In this document: in pieces, positions 16,835-27,801 of the stretch | How the letters are laid out: every line of letters begins with the position of its first letter | Numbering within the stretch: the first letter of the stretch is position 1 | Origin: Rothia aeria | Lineage (GTDB): Bacteria; Actinomycetota; Actinomycetes; Actinomycetales; Micrococcaceae | Reading direction: 5' to 3' | NCBI GenBank assembly: GCA_002355935.1 | Contig: AP017895.1 | Coordinates: forward strand, 248,001-312,000 | Length of the DNA: 64,000 nt | Program-made: the position numbers and the translations under genes | Notes under the pieces: model-generated | What the model was told of the DNA's origin: nothing | Database searches by the model: none | What the model saw: the letters and a program-made list of their open reading frames with translations, nothing else

Positions 16835-17504
16835 TTCAGAAGTATCGCCCCGTTACTTTGCTAGACTAAATAGCATGAGCAACGGGGCGACTTCTATTCT
16901 TCTAGATACCAATATTCTGCTGAGTAAAACACTCAGGGATTGGATGCTTCTTCCTAACCAGATACTAAATAAAAAGTACTTCGATATACACACAACACAG
17001 AATATTCTCGACGAGTGGGGGTACCACTGGCTTAGAGGAAACCCAACTGGAAATGATGCTACACGGGTGAAGGTTAGAGAGCAGATAGGTAAATCTGTGT
17101 TCGTGTTAGAAGGTTACCCTATCCCCTCAATACATGGATACCCCGATAAGAACGACCTTCATATACATGCAGCAATGGTGAAGCACAATATTGACTACTT
17201 AGTCACCAACGACAAAGCTCTCCTGGATTACTGGGAAACGAGCGAAAATACCGGTGACCCTTTACCCTATGTCACCATTAGCGCTGACGACCTTCTGATG
17301 GATTTTGTGGAACCGCATCTCGGTAGGTCAACTCAAGAATCCCTCATATTGTCGTCTGCAGACCTCGCAGAAATATATTTATTCCAAGAAAGATATTTCA
17401 TTAATAAATATGGCGAATTAGATCTATGTGGAGCGCTTGAAAGAGCTGATGCTCCTCGTTTTGCTGCTTACTTACGGCGTCATATGCTTCCCCGGTTACC
17501 ATAA
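16827..17504 (+). CDS. PIN-domain toxin
   Basis: 225 residues. ILLDTNILLSKTLRDW carries the first catalytic Asp of the PIN nuclease fold, and later segments PDKNDLHIHAAMVKHNIDYL and LVTNDKALLDYW carry the other acidic residues. PIN toxins cleave RNA, often tRNA or rRNA. This one is longer than VapC (about 130 residues), with an extra C-terminal 80 residues of unknown role. GTG at 16827 is used; ATG at 16875 is an alternative. The gene is AT-richer than its neighbours, in line with horizontal gain. Confidence 0.82.
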   Translation: MNNSEVSPRYFARLNSMSNGATSILLDTNILLSKTLRDWMLLPNQILNKKYFDIHTTQNILDEWGYHWLRGNPTGNDATRVKVREQIGKSVFVLEGYPIPSIHGYPDKNDLHIHAAMVKHNIDYLVTNDKALLDYWETSENTGDPLPYVTISADDLLMDFVEPHLGRSTQESLILSSADLAEIYLFQERYFINKYGELDLCGALERADAPRFAAYLRRHMLPRLP

Positions 17505-17531
17505 GTATTTAATCCTTCACCACGCACTCAT

Positions 17532-17598
17532 ATAGTGCACGGTTTCGGTTGTTTTGTAAGGATGGGAGCATTACAAAAATGCCAAAACCATGCACTAT
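17532..17598. terminator. long terminator-like hairpin
   Basis: 28-nt arms (17532-17559 and 17571-17598) pair with four mismatches around an 11-base loop. It lies between the convergent PIN toxin and aminopeptidase genes and probably stops both. Confidence 0.65.
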
Positions 17599-17649
17599 GT
17601 TGTGCCGTCATTGCCGCCGCCTGCGCCGTCCCGCTATGCAGCAGTCCGG

Positions 17650-18969
17650 TTATAGACCCTGTAACCGGTAGAAGCCTTCCACCGCGCGGGTCAGGTACGC
17701 CATGTCGTGAACGTGGCACATTTCGCGCGCCGAATGCATCGACAGCAGGCCCACGCCCACATCCACGGTACGCATCCCCAACCGGGTGGCGGTGATAGGC
17801 CCGATGGTGGAACCGCACGGCATATTATTATTCGACACGAACTCCTGATACGGCACCCGTGCCGCCTTACATGCCGCCGCGAAAATACCGGCGCCCACCG
17901 AGTCTGTGGCGTACCGCTGGTTCGCGTTAATCTTCAGCAGCGGCCCGGCGCCGGGAACCGGCTGCACCACCGGGTCGTGGTGGCCCTGATAGTTCGGGTG
18001 CAGCAGGTGCCCCGCATCCGCCGACAGGCACACTGAGGAGGCGACAGAGCGGCGGTACTGCTCCGTGTTCTCGCCGCGTGCCGCCGACAGCCTCACCAGC
18101 ACATCTTCCAGGAACGGGCCAGCCGCGCCGCTGCGGGTTTCCGAGCCGACCTCCTCATGGTCGAACCCGGCGAGCATCACGGTGTGGGATGCGTGCTCGT
18201 CGGCGTTATCGGCCACATACCGCTCCAGCGCGCACAGCCCCGCGTGCACCGACGACAGGTTATCCAGCCGGCCGGAGGCAAAAAACTCGCCGTGCTGCCC
18301 AAACCGGCGCCCCGGCTGAGAATCGGCGGTCAGCAGGTCGTAGCCAACCACGGTGGCGGGGTCAACGTCGCCGCCCTCATCGACCGTGTGCCGCCCCAAG
18401 TATGCGAGCACATCGTTCTGCCCCGGGTCAATACCCCAAATCGGGTACAGGTTGAACTGTTTATCAAGAACCAGTTCGTTCCGTTTATGGTCCAGGTGCG
18501 GGGCCAGCTGGGGGATGCGCGCCAGCGGCGGCGTGCACACGTACCGGTCACGCAGGGTGCCGCCCTCGTGCACCGTCAGCCGCCCCGCCAAACGCAGCTC
18601 CCTGTCAAGGTACGAGTTCAGCAGCCCCCCACCATAGTTCTCAACACCGATCTGGTGCCAGCCTTTAACCGTGAGCGAAGATTTCGGTTTAACTTTCAGC
18701 GCGGGCGAATCGGTGTGTGCACCCAGCACCCGGTAGCCGCTCGCCGCAGACGCCTGACGCCCGCCCGCCCACGCAATAATCGCGCCGTCACGCACCACAA
18801 AATGGCGCCCCGTCGCGGCGGAGTCGGGCCACGTCTCAGACTCGGTCAGTTCGGTAAACCCGGCCCCCTGCAGGCGCCGCGCCACGGTGCGCGCCGCCAG
18901 GTAAGAAACCGGCGAGTCCTCAACGAACTGTGCTAGGTCTTCGATGTTTTTCACTGCGTCTACACTCAT
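17650..18969 (-). CDS. apeB: M18 family aminopeptidase (aspartyl aminopeptidase type)
   Basis: 439-residue cytosolic di-zinc exopeptidase that removes N-terminal acidic or neutral residues from peptides. Metal-binding and active-site segments are LGAHTDSPALKVKP, FASGRLDNLSSVHA, MLAGFDHEEVGSETRSGAAG and SMHSAREMCHVHD. N-terminal FVEDSPVSYLAARTVARRL is the family start. Length and motifs are complete. Monocistronic, with a hairpin on each side. Confidence 0.93.
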   Translation of the reverse strand: MSVDAVKNIEDLAQFVEDSPVSYLAARTVARRLQGAGFTELTESETWPDSAATGRHFVVRDGAIIAWAGGRQASAASGYRVLGAHTDSPALKVKPKSSLTVKGWHQIGVENYGGGLLNSYLDRELRLAGRLTVHEGGTLRDRYVCTPPLARIPQLAPHLDHKRNELVLDKQFNLYPIWGIDPGQNDVLAYLGRHTVDEGGDVDPATVVGYDLLTADSQPGRRFGQHGEFFASGRLDNLSSVHAGLCALERYVADNADEHASHTVMLAGFDHEEVGSETRSGAAGPFLEDVLVRLSAARGENTEQYRRSVASSVCLSADAGHLLHPNYQGHHDPVVQPVPGAGPLLKINANQRYATDSVGAGIFAAACKAARVPYQEFVSNNNMPCGSTIGPITATRLGMRTVDVGVGLLSMHSAREMCHVHDMAYLTRAVEGFYRLQGL

Positions 18970-19014
18970 GTTTTAAGCCTACCTTCACGCGAGAGTTTTG
19001 GGGTGCTAAAAAGC

Positions 19015-19065
19015 CTCTTCCCGTGAGGTAAAAGCAAGAAATGCTGCTTTACCCCGCGTGAAGAG
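19015..19065. terminator. terminator-like hairpin upstream of apeB
   Basis: CTCTTCCCGTGAGGTAAAAGCA (arm of 22 bases, 19015-19036) pairs with 19042-19065 with a small bulge. It separates the apeB promoter from the end of the CPBP protease gene, both read on the minus strand, and probably terminates the latter. Confidence 0.55.
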
Positions 19066-19165
19066 AGACTGACTCTGACCGGAAACACCAGATGATGCGT
19101 GCGGTGCGCCCGTGTGGGTTCTCAACCCGCACCGGCACACCGCACCGTGAGCTTTTTGGGGGAGG

Positions 19166-20587
19166 TTACTTCCCCTGTTGTTTCGGCTGCTCCGGCGACT
19201 GGGGTGAGTGCCCCTGAGAGGCCTGGGCGGGCGAGAACTGCACGGGCGCGTGGCTCTGCTTCGGATCCTGCACGGTGAACGTGGCAGTGCGCAGGTAGCC
19301 GCGGTAGTGTGTGAACCAGCAGATGGCCGCCGTGTAGAGAACCTCGGTGGCGAGCACCATCGCGAAATCGGTGGGGGTGCCGCTGCTCTGCATCTGAAGC
19401 GGGTCCGTGTTCGCGAACATACCCATCGCCATCGTTGTTATATTATTCATCACATGCATCCCGATAGCTGCCTCTAAGCCGCCCGTGTACCAGCAGAGGA
19501 ACCCCGCGAGCACCGCCATAACCACTATTGAGGCTTGCCCCCACAGGTCGTAGCCGTGGGCAAGCATGAAGAAGGGAGCTGGGAGCAGAATCGCCCACGC
19601 CGGGTTCTTGAGCCACCGGCCGATGGTCTGCATCAGGTAGCCGCGGAATACCAGTTCCTCCGCGTAGCACTGCAATGGCACCAGAACAAGAAGCAACACC
19701 ATGTTCAGCCAGAAAGCAACCTCATGCGGTTGCTTGTGGTGGAAACCGATGGATGAGAAGCCGTCCAGCATCAGCGTCAGCAGGGAAAGCAGCCCATAAC
19801 AGAAGGCACCAACCACCAGCGCCGTCAGCAGAAGCGACCAGCGGACCCGGCGCTGCACCGAGTGCACCAGGCCCCATGGACGGGGACCGAAAATCAGGCG
19901 TGCAACACGTATGGCAGGGAACATAAGAGCAACTGAACCGAATACGAAGAACATAGCCAGCGGATCATTCAGTACATCGTCCCTTATGTAGGTTCCGAAG
20001 TCAGTTGTTTTATCCGCACGGATGATCAGTGGGATGCTCATCATCACCACGGTAAACAGAGTAATCAGAACCACGTAGACTACCAGAGCCACCAGGCCCT
20101 CCAGCAGGGGCGTGAACCAGCGGGAACGGCCATCGGCAAAGGCCAACCGGTGGTACGGCAGGGTACGCTCAACAGAGGCCGACATATCGGAGGTGAGACT
20201 GGGGTCGAGGTTATATACGGGCACCGCATACGAGCCGTGCGCCGGTGGGTTCTCGGGGTTCTTAGAGACCTGCTTAATAGCGTCCGTTAGCGGCGGCAGG
20301 GCAAGCAGCTGCGATACCGGCCGCGGATCATCCCCTGGGCTGACGGGGGCCGCCTGGACAGGGTCCTGCTCACTACCCGAACCCGAGGCGGTGCTCTCGG
20401 CGCTTTGAGCAGCGGTATTGGAGCTGCTCCAGGGCACATCAGTAACCCCTGAGGTGGTCTCAGGGGCTGGGGAAGTAGCGGATGATTTAGGTGATTTTTG
20501 CCTCGTATCCTGCGGCCTCTGTTGGTTTGTGCCTGCGTGGTGGTTGTGCTCGGGGTGCCGTTTGGGCTCCGACGAATTAGTGCTCAT
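19166..20587 (-). CDS. CPBP family intramembrane metalloprotease
   Basis: 473-residue membrane protein. The first 120 residues are hydrophilic and low complexity. The CPBP (Abi/CAAX protease-like) core has the signature EELVFRGYLMQ carrying the EExxxR motif, then FMLAHGYDLWGQ with the first His and MHVMNNITT with the second. A Gln/Ser/Pro-rich tail follows. Such proteases are linked to protein maturation or bacteriocin immunity; the role here is not evident from the neighbours. Confidence 0.87.
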   Translation of the reverse strand: MSTNSSEPKRHPEHNHHAGTNQQRPQDTRQKSPKSSATSPAPETTSGVTDVPWSSSNTAAQSAESTASGSGSEQDPVQAAPVSPGDDPRPVSQLLALPPLTDAIKQVSKNPENPPAHGSYAVPVYNLDPSLTSDMSASVERTLPYHRLAFADGRSRWFTPLLEGLVALVVYVVLITLFTVVMMSIPLIIRADKTTDFGTYIRDDVLNDPLAMFFVFGSVALMFPAIRVARLIFGPRPWGLVHSVQRRVRWSLLLTALVVGAFCYGLLSLLTLMLDGFSSIGFHHKQPHEVAFWLNMVLLLVLVPLQCYAEELVFRGYLMQTIGRWLKNPAWAILLPAPFFMLAHGYDLWGQASIVVMAVLAGFLCWYTGGLEAAIGMHVMNNITTMAMGMFANTDPLQMQSSGTPTDFAMVLATEVLYTAAICWFTHYRGYLRTATFTVQDPKQSHAPVQFSPAQASQGHSPQSPEQPKQQGK

Positions 20588-20777
20588 AATCTATGCCGCT
20601 CCTGCAACTTTTCGATGCTCACGCAACGTTGCGCCGTGGGGTTGTCTAAGTGACTGTTACAGGGTATTTTAGCGGTAAATATGACATAATTCTATGGTTA
20701 CCGTATTTCTCTTGTTTAGATTGTGCGCGCCATCGCTTCCGGGTATGGGGGTGGCGCGGGCAGAAGGAAGGCTTCTC

Positions 20778-23700
20778 ATGGCACTGATTTTTAATCCGCC
20801 GCCGAATTGGCCCAAACCCCCAAAGGCTGGAAACCCACCCCCACTTGGCGCCCCGACCCCGCGTGGGGCCCGGTCCCGGCCGGGTGGCAGCTGTGGATTG
20901 AGGAGCCCACCGATTCCGCCGATTTCAACGACGAAGGCACGGCGTATGAGGAGCCCATGGATGAGCTTCCGGCACACGTTGGCGACGACTACACTCTAGC
21001 GGGTGACGACTCGGTTATTGCCCCCACCCCACAGGAACACGCGCAGCATAGTCCCGCAGCCCCCGCCACCGGCAGTTTTCCTATACAGGAGCAGGCGGGC
21101 ACAGAGCGAACCGTCGATACCGCTGTATCTCATAACGCACCCGCACATTCCGCCCTCGAACACGACACGGTGACCGCGGAGAACAGTAACGGTACTGAAC
21201 AGGGGCAAGAGCAGAAGCCGCGCACCACCTCTTTTGACCCGCTTAATGATGACTTCAGGATGGCGCAGGCCACCTCGCACCCCTCCCGTGCGGCTCATGC
21301 CGCACACTACGAGGCTGAGCGCGCCCGCCTGCAGCCAAACGGCCCGGCGAACACCACCGAGCCGCAGCCTGGCGGACACCCGCAGGTAGTGGAAGGGCAG
21401 TCAAACGGTTTTAACGGTGGGCAGGCTGTGGCGGGTATGCCCGAGAACATGCCCCAGCCGACTTCCCGCCGGGCCGCCCGCGAGCAGTTCATGGCTCAGC
21501 AGGCGGCGCAGGAGGCCGCCGAGCGTGAAGCTGCCGAGCGCGCAGCCGCCCAGCAGGCTGAGCAGAACACAACTGATGCCAAGGACGAGCAGGCTAGCGC
21601 CGCTTCGGCAGCGCACACCCAGCCAGCTAGTGAGTCCACGAGCGGGCCGCAGGTGGCCGAGATCGCCGAGGACACGCCCCGGCACGCCCAGCCTGTTAGC
21701 GGCGAGCCTACCCTGCCGGAGCCCGCTGATTTTCAGCGTGAGAGCACTACTGCCTCCCCGCTGCAGATGAGCTGGCGGAGTCGCAGGTAACCGCTGACGT
21801 TGACGCGCACCGGGAAGCTGACACTCCCCCCAGCATCCCCGTTGGTGATGCAATAAAGAGCGAACTGCAGAAGGATGAGCCCGCTCAGGCTGCTCCCGCA
21901 GCGGGTGCGGACGAGCAGGAGGGCACCCATGCCGGTTCGCCCGAGCCGGTCGCCGCTGCCCCTGCACCACTCCCCGAGACCGAGGAAAACCAAACGGATA
22001 CGGTTGATTCTGGTGATTCCCGGGCTGCGCGGCGTGCTGCACGGGACGAAGAGTACGCGCAATCCTCCACCGAAAAGGGTGCCGCTGAGCAGGTTTCCGC
22101 TGAACACATTTCTTCTGAGCAAACCTCCCCGAGCAAGACACCCCCGCCGCCGAGACCCGCACCGGTGCCACCACAGCCGAAGAGCTGGAGCAGCCCGAAC
22201 CCGTGAAGAACGCTCTGCGCCGGTTCGCGCAGGTGCGTGAGGCGCAGGAGATGAGTGCATCAAACGAGGGTGCACCCGGTGAGCACATCAGTATTGAGGT
22301 GAACGAAAACCTCGACACCCAGGGGCTCATTAAGATTCAGCCGAAGAAGAAACAGCCCAAAGACGACGCGAAGCCCGCACAGAACACCCAGGGTGCCGCT
22401 GAGAGCACCGCGTCAGCAGCTGAAGAAACCGACGGTGCGGCACAGCACGCCGCAAAACACGCCGCCACGAGCCCCGCCGCCGATGAGGTTCAGAAAGAGC
22501 AGGCGGACACAGGCGAGCGGCAGCAGCGGCAGGGGCCCACCCTCAGCGGTGCGGGCGCCGACGATATTATGCCTCTGCCCACCCCGCCTGAAGGTATTGC
22601 GGTGCAGGAGCAGAAGTCGGATGCGGCAACCCGCACCTCCGCCGATGACATTATGGGCGGTGACGAGCCTCCCAAGCGCCGCCGCAGGGCAGCCGAAGCG
22701 GCTGAGGACGATAACGCCCAACCGTTCGTGTATGAGGGTGAGCGGATGCTCGGCGCGAGCGTTGAGGCACCGGACATTACCACCGCCTCATCGGTGGATA
22801 CCGCAGCAAATATTCCCGCAGACGCGGCAACTATTGCGCTGTCCCCCCTCGACGATGATGAGCCGTTCGAGCCGAAGGAAACACCCTCGGTTCAGGATGC
22901 TGAAAGTACCCCGTCTGAGGATGAGGATGCGCTGCCTTCGCCGGTGAACTCGCCCCTGATTGAGTTCCACGACACCTCCGCCGCGGCCCAGCACACCGCC
23001 CAGGATGATGAGGCCCGCACCGAGGGTGAGGAGCCCTCCACCGAGCAGCCGTCCCAGGTAAAGCCGCGGCACGCCGCGAAGGATACCGCAGAAGAGGCTG
23101 AGGATGCGCCCCGCGAGTCCCGCCGCGCTGAGGAATACAGCGCTAAAGACCACAGCGTTGAGGCACGCGGTGCCGAAAGCACCGGCACCGAAACCGATGG
23201 CGCCCAAGATTATGTTGTCCAGGAGTATGGTGTCGAGGCTCGTGACGCTAAAACTCACGATGCTGGGAAACACCAGCAGGAGGCCGTGTCTCACACCCCC
23301 GAACCTGAACCGGGACCCCAGCAGGAGCCTTACGGGCTAACTGATACTGCGCAGCAGACATCAGGCGCGGATGAGGCCGCTAAACCGGCCTCTATTCTGC
23401 CCGCAGCGACCTTCCCCGAGGGTACCGGTGCGGCACAGTCGCATGTGGCAGCTAGCGAAACCGGCAAGCAGCCATACACGGCGGACCCTTCGGGGTACGG
23501 GCTCTCAGAAGAGCCCACCGACCAGCCCGTGGCACCGGCTGCTGCACCCGCAGCATCCGCTGGGGCAGGTTCCGATCAGGCCTCTGAGGTCGCAGCACCG
23601 GCTGTTCCTCCGATCCTGCCGGAGCCGATTAACCCCGAGCTGGCGGATCACACCTCGCAGATTCCGCTGCCGAACCAGCAGAGTGCCGCTCCCGTGAATT

Positions 23701-25082
23701 CCGCGAACCAGGGCGGCGCACCAGCGCAGGGCGCCTCGTACGGCACCGACCCCGGTGCGGCGCAGTCACCCGGCTATGGGCAGGATGGTGCGCAGAACTA
23801 CGGCCAGGATTACGGTGTCTCCGGCTACGGTCAGGACGCCGCCCAGGGGTACGGGCAGGATACGGCAGGCACCGGCTACGGGTATGACCCGCAAAGCCAA
23901 CCCGGCGCCCAGCCGGAGAACCCGCAGGCGGGGCAGGCCCAGGCGGGCCAGCAGCCCCCAGCCGATCAGTCCCAGCCGAGCCAGACGCAAGGTACCGGGC
24001 TGACAGCCCGCGACGTGCAGGCCACCCCGGCTGACGGTACGCAGGGCAACGCCAGCGGCCCGGTCGTGAACGCGCCAGCACCCGGCACCGTGACCCCCGC
24101 ATCGTTCGCGGCTGAGAACGCCCGAAACACCCAGAATAACGCACAGTTTAACCCCGCAAACGCTGCCGCACCTGCGGCGGCTGCGGCTGGTGGCGCGGCA
24201 GCCAAGAAAGCCTCCGGAAGGGCAGCCGGGGCCGTGAATACGCTGCGTGAAAAACTCACCGCGAATAACGGGAACCAGAACTTCTTCTCCACCCCGCTGG
24301 GTTTGGCGAGTATCGCGGGCGTTATTCTGCTGGTGGTGCTGCTGATCCTGGCGCTGGTGCTGTTCATACCGCGCGGTAGCGACAATACGAACAACGCGGA
24401 GCCTGCCGCAAGCAGTTCCAGCAGCTCCTCGTCCGCGAGCAGCAGCTCATCCTCCGATTCGGATGACTCCACCGAACTGAAGAAGCCCTCGGGCGACTTC
24501 AAGGAATACACGGGTGAGGGTAAGAAGACCATCGACATCGAAAAGCCCAACGGCAACGACTCGAAGGCGCTGGTCTACTACGAGTTCACTCCCGCATCCG
24601 TGCCCGCAAACGAGAATAACCGGGGTGTGCTGAACGTGGCGGGTAAAACCGACAAAGACCAGTCCAGCGGTTTTGAGGTGCGTGATTCCGGCAGCGTGAG
24701 CTCCACGATCACCGGCTCCGCCTGGATGGACACCACTAGCAAAACCACCCGCAAGCTGCAGATTGAGGGCGAAGGCAAGTGGACGGTGCGCGTGTACGAT
24801 GCCTCCTCCGCACCGAAGTACGGTAAAGGTGAGAGCATTGAGGGCCGGGCACGTAACTACGCCTTCACCTACACCGGCGGCACCAGCTCGTTTGAGGTGA
24901 ACAGCGAAAGCACCGACAATAACGGCTACTACCACTTCAGGCTGGATGCGGTCGGTAAAGGCTCGGTGATTGGCACCAGCATGGCTTCGTCGAAGAGCAC
25001 CACCGAGTGGGAAGACAGCAGCAGCGAAGTGTACATGTTCGTTGAGGCGCCCTACGCCCGGTGGCGCATGAACACCAAGTAG
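20778..25082 (+). pseudogene. large disordered membrane-anchored protein (reading frame broken three times)
   Basis: Start ATG 20778 follows GAAGGAAGG. The N-terminus MALIFNPPPNWP, PKGWKPTPTWRPDPAWGP and VPAGWQLW form the Pro/Trp motif seen at the start of many actinobacterial membrane proteins. About 1100 Ala/Glu/Gln/Pro-rich residues follow, with YGQD-type repeats near 23.8 kb, then one helix (GLASIAGVILLVVLLILAL) near 24.3 kb, a Ser-rich linker and an extracellular C-terminal domain of about 190 residues. Frame changes near 20810, 21757 and 22128 each disappear if one C is added, giving about 1435 residues. No known function. Confidence 0.75.
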
Positions 25083-25119
25083 CCCGCACCCGGTCGCCTC
25101 ACCGGAAGGTGCCCTGATT

Positions 25120-25154
25120 GCTAAGGCCCGTCGTGATGCACGACGGGCCTTAGC
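25120..25154. terminator. bidirectional terminator, perfect 16-bp stem
   Basis: GCTAAGGCCCGTCGTG (25120-25135) and its exact complement (25139-25154) around a three-base loop. It lies between the convergent disordered-protein and GT87 genes. Confidence 0.8.
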
Positions 25155-25185
25155 TGTGCCCTCTTGGGCGCGGGTGTGTGAAGGG

Positions 25186-26466
25186 CTACGGTGCGGGGCG
25201 TTCGGGCGCACGGAACCGGCCCGAGTCCACCCGCGCATCAATTGCTGCCCGGTGCGCCCAGTAGGTGAGGAACACCAACACCACCACCAGGTACATGGCG
25301 GCGTACGGGGCTGAACTGGCCACCAGCCCGGCCCCGCCCTGCGGCAGGTAGATCATCTCGTGCGAAGAGTACTTCGGGGAGAACAGCACCGCCAGCCAGA
25401 ACGGGGAAATATACATGCCCACCAGTGCGATCACGCTCGCGAACGCACTCAGCACGTACACTACCGGGCGTGCCGCAGGCATAATAAGCGGGAAAATCTC
25501 CAGGCACAACGCAACCAGCAGAACCGGGTACCAGGTGTTGTGGTGCGACCAGCTAATCGGGGAGATCTGGAGCATTAAAAACGCGTTCAACGCCACCTGG
25601 GAAAACACCATGTTCGCGCGGATGAACAGGCACATCAGGGCGGCGGTGGCCACCAGCAGGAATAGGGACAGCGCCACCACCAGCACCGTGGCGATAGGCT
25701 CAGGCACACCCTGGTGCGCGAAGATACCGGTCAGAGAAACGTTATCGTAGAACGCGGTCACCCCAATGCGGGAGGTGTTACGCACCGCCACACCCCAGTA
25801 GTAGGCGGCCTCACCCGGCACCGCCAAAAACCCGAGGGCGATGGTGCCCACGAAACCACCCGCCACGGAGGCAACACCGCGCCAGTCTTTGCGCAGCAGC
25901 AGGATAAGCCCGAACGCGAGCGGGGTGAGCTTAATACCGCCAGCGATACCGATCAGCGCCCCGCGGGGGATACGCTTGGCTGGGCGCAGGAAGTCAGCCA
26001 GCACCAGCAGCAGGATGACCGCGTTAATCTGCCCAAAATGGGTGGTTAGCCGCCACGGTCCGCTCGCCCAGATCAGCATCGCCAGTGTTGAGGCGCACCC
26101 GGCGGTTCCCAGGTGTTCGTACAGGGGGATGCGCACCCCGCGCCTGCTCACGTACCTGGTGATGACCCACCCCAGCCACCAGGCGATACCGGCGGTGATG
26201 AGCATCATCAGGGCCATCCCGACTTCTTTGGGCATGAGCGCGAACGGTATAAAGAGCAGCGCGGCGAACGGCGGGTAGGTGAACGGGTAGTTGTCGAGGC
26301 TCACCTCGTACAGCCCGGGCCCGCCGGGCCCATCAGCGATAGTTTCGGCCCCTAGACGGTAAATGTACAGGTCGTTGCCGCCGTCGTTAATGACGTACTG
26401 CACCATGTAGATGACCGCGAGCACGAACAGGGCATGCGGGATAAACGCTGCGGGGTGTTTTTTCAA
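25186..26466 (-). CDS. GT87 polyprenol-phosphate-mannose mannosyltransferase (DUF2029)
   Basis: 426-residue multi-pass GT-C enzyme expected to add alpha-1,2-linked mannose to lipid-anchored glycans outside the membrane. DLYIYRLGAETI near the N-terminus holds the catalytic-type Asp; NYPFTYPPFAALLF and SPISWSHHNTWYP are family segments. It starts with TTG at 26466 after AAAAAGGGG, three bases beyond the stop of its paralogue, so the two are one operon. A 132-bp tract is almost identical in both genes. Confidence 0.85.
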   Translation of the reverse strand: MKKHPAAFIPHALFVLAVIYMVQYVINDGGNDLYIYRLGAETIADGPGGPGLYEVSLDNYPFTYPPFAALLFIPFALMPKEVGMALMMLITAGIAWWLGWVITRYVSRRGVRIPLYEHLGTAGCASTLAMLIWASGPWRLTTHFGQINAVILLLVLADFLRPAKRIPRGALIGIAGGIKLTPLAFGLILLLRKDWRGVASVAGGFVGTIALGFLAVPGEAAYYWGVAVRNTSRIGVTAFYDNVSLTGIFAHQGVPEPIATVLVVALSLFLLVATAALMCLFIRANMVFSQVALNAFLMLQISPISWSHHNTWYPVLLVALCLEIFPLIMPAARPVVYVLSAFASVIALVGMYISPFWLAVLFSPKYSSHEMIYLPQGGAGLVASSAPYAAMYLVVVLVFLTYWAHRAAIDARVDSGRFRAPERPAP

Positions 26467-26469
26467 CGG

Positions 26470-27801
26470 CTACCCCTTTTTGGCATCGGGTGCCGCGCCG
26501 GGGGGCGGGGCGATAAACAGGTCGTCTTCTTCTGCGGTGCGCACGGCGGGTGTTAGGGCCGCCACCGCCCAGGTGATCATGACCAGGTACAGGCACAGGA
26601 TCGGCACGGTGGAGAACAGCAGGGCGTGCTGGTAGATATTGTCAAGGTCGCTGAAGCTGCCCCACAGGGAGGCGCCCAGCCACATGGGCGAAATGTACAG
26701 GCCGATGAGGGCCACCCAGGTGAGGATGCGCGCCGCCCGGTTGGCCCAGGCGGGCAGGTGCGCATAGAACCGGGGGAACGCATCAACGATGAGCGCCATG
26801 AGGATCAGGGGGAACATGACGTTGTGGTGCGACCAGCTGATGGGTGAGATGCTGACCATCAGGAACCCGCCGACCGCCACCTGTGAGAGTACAAGTTTAC
26901 GGCGGTTCAGCTGGTGCAGCAGCGCGGCGAAGAGGACGATGGTGGCGAGCACCAGCCCGTAGTATGCGGGCTTCAGCAGCGGGTCACGCAGCCCCAGGTG
27001 CATGAGCCAGCCCTGGATGGAGATATTGTCGAGGAAGTTAATGTTGCCCACGCGGGAGGGGTCCGAGACGGCGCTTGTCCAGAAGGTGAGAGCCTCATGG
27101 GGCAGGAAGATGAACCCGATAATGACGGTCGCCGCGAAGGAGGCGCCGAGGGTGAAAATACCGCGCCAGTCTTTGCGCATCAGCAGGATAAGCCCGAACG
27201 CGAGCGGGGTGAGCTTAATACCGCCAGCAATACCGATCAGCGCCCCGCGGGGGATACGCTTGGCTGGGCGCAGGAAGTCAGCCAGCACCAGGATGAGGAT
27301 AATGGGGTTCACCTGCACCAGCGCAAGCCCGCGCCGCCACGGCCCGGAGAGGATGATGATGAAAGTGAGCACGGCAATAGTACCGTATCTGCCGAGCTTG
27401 TCTTGGAAGGGGATGTGGTAGCCGCGGCTGGTGGCGTAGTCGTAGATGAGGGTGGCCATCCACCAGGCCACACCAATGCTGATGGTGTACATGATGCCCA
27501 CGCCCACCCCGAACGGCAGGAACGCGAACGGCATAAAGAGCAGCGCCGCGAACGGCGGGTAGGTGAAGGGCAGTTTAAGCGCACCGTAGTCGAGCAGGTC
27601 ACGGGCGTAGAGGTCTTTGTGCATGCCTTCGTTGTCGAAGATGGTCATGGCCCCGAGCCGGTAGACGTTAAAGTCCAGGCCGCCGGTGAATTCGATGTAG
27701 ATGAGCCAGCCGACGACGGTCAGGGCGAGTGCCGCGAGCGCTATTTTGCCTGCCACGGTGGTGTTTGGCGTGGGGTTTTGCACGGGTGGCGCTGTGGTCA
27801 T
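26470..27801 (-). CDS. GT87 polyprenol-phosphate-mannose mannosyltransferase (DUF2029), paralogue
   Basis: 443 residues, first gene of the tandem pair. LDFNVYRLGAMTIFDNEG corresponds to the catalytic region, followed by LKLPFTYPPFAALLFMPFA and SPISWSHHNVMFP as in its neighbour. About ten membrane helices. The pair probably mannosylates lipoglycans such as lipomannan-like polymers of the envelope; the exact linkage cannot be read from sequence. Confidence 0.85.
   Translation of the reverse strand: MTTAPPVQNPTPNTTVAGKIALAALALTVVGWLIYIEFTGGLDFNVYRLGAMTIFDNEGMHKDLYARDLLDYGALKLPFTYPPFAALLFMPFAFLPFGVGVGIMYTISIGVAWWMATLIYDYATSRGYHIPFQDKLGRYGTIAVLTFIIILSGPWRRGLALVQVNPIILILVLADFLRPAKRIPRGALIGIAGGIKLTPLAFGLILLMRKDWRGIFTLGASFAATVIIGFIFLPHEALTFWTSAVSDPSRVGNINFLDNISIQGWLMHLGLRDPLLKPAYYGLVLATIVLFAALLHQLNRRKLVLSQVAVGGFLMVSISPISWSHHNVMFPLILMALIVDAFPRFYAHLPAWANRAARILTWVALIGLYISPMWLGASLWGSFSDLDNIYQHALLFSTVPILCLYLVMITWAVAALTPAVRTAEEDDLFIAPPPGAAPDAKKG

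Noticed and set aside
18157-18936. Long plus-strand frame inside the aminopeptidase region
   Set aside because: Antisense to apeB, whose metal-binding motifs are intact; a high-GC frame shadow.
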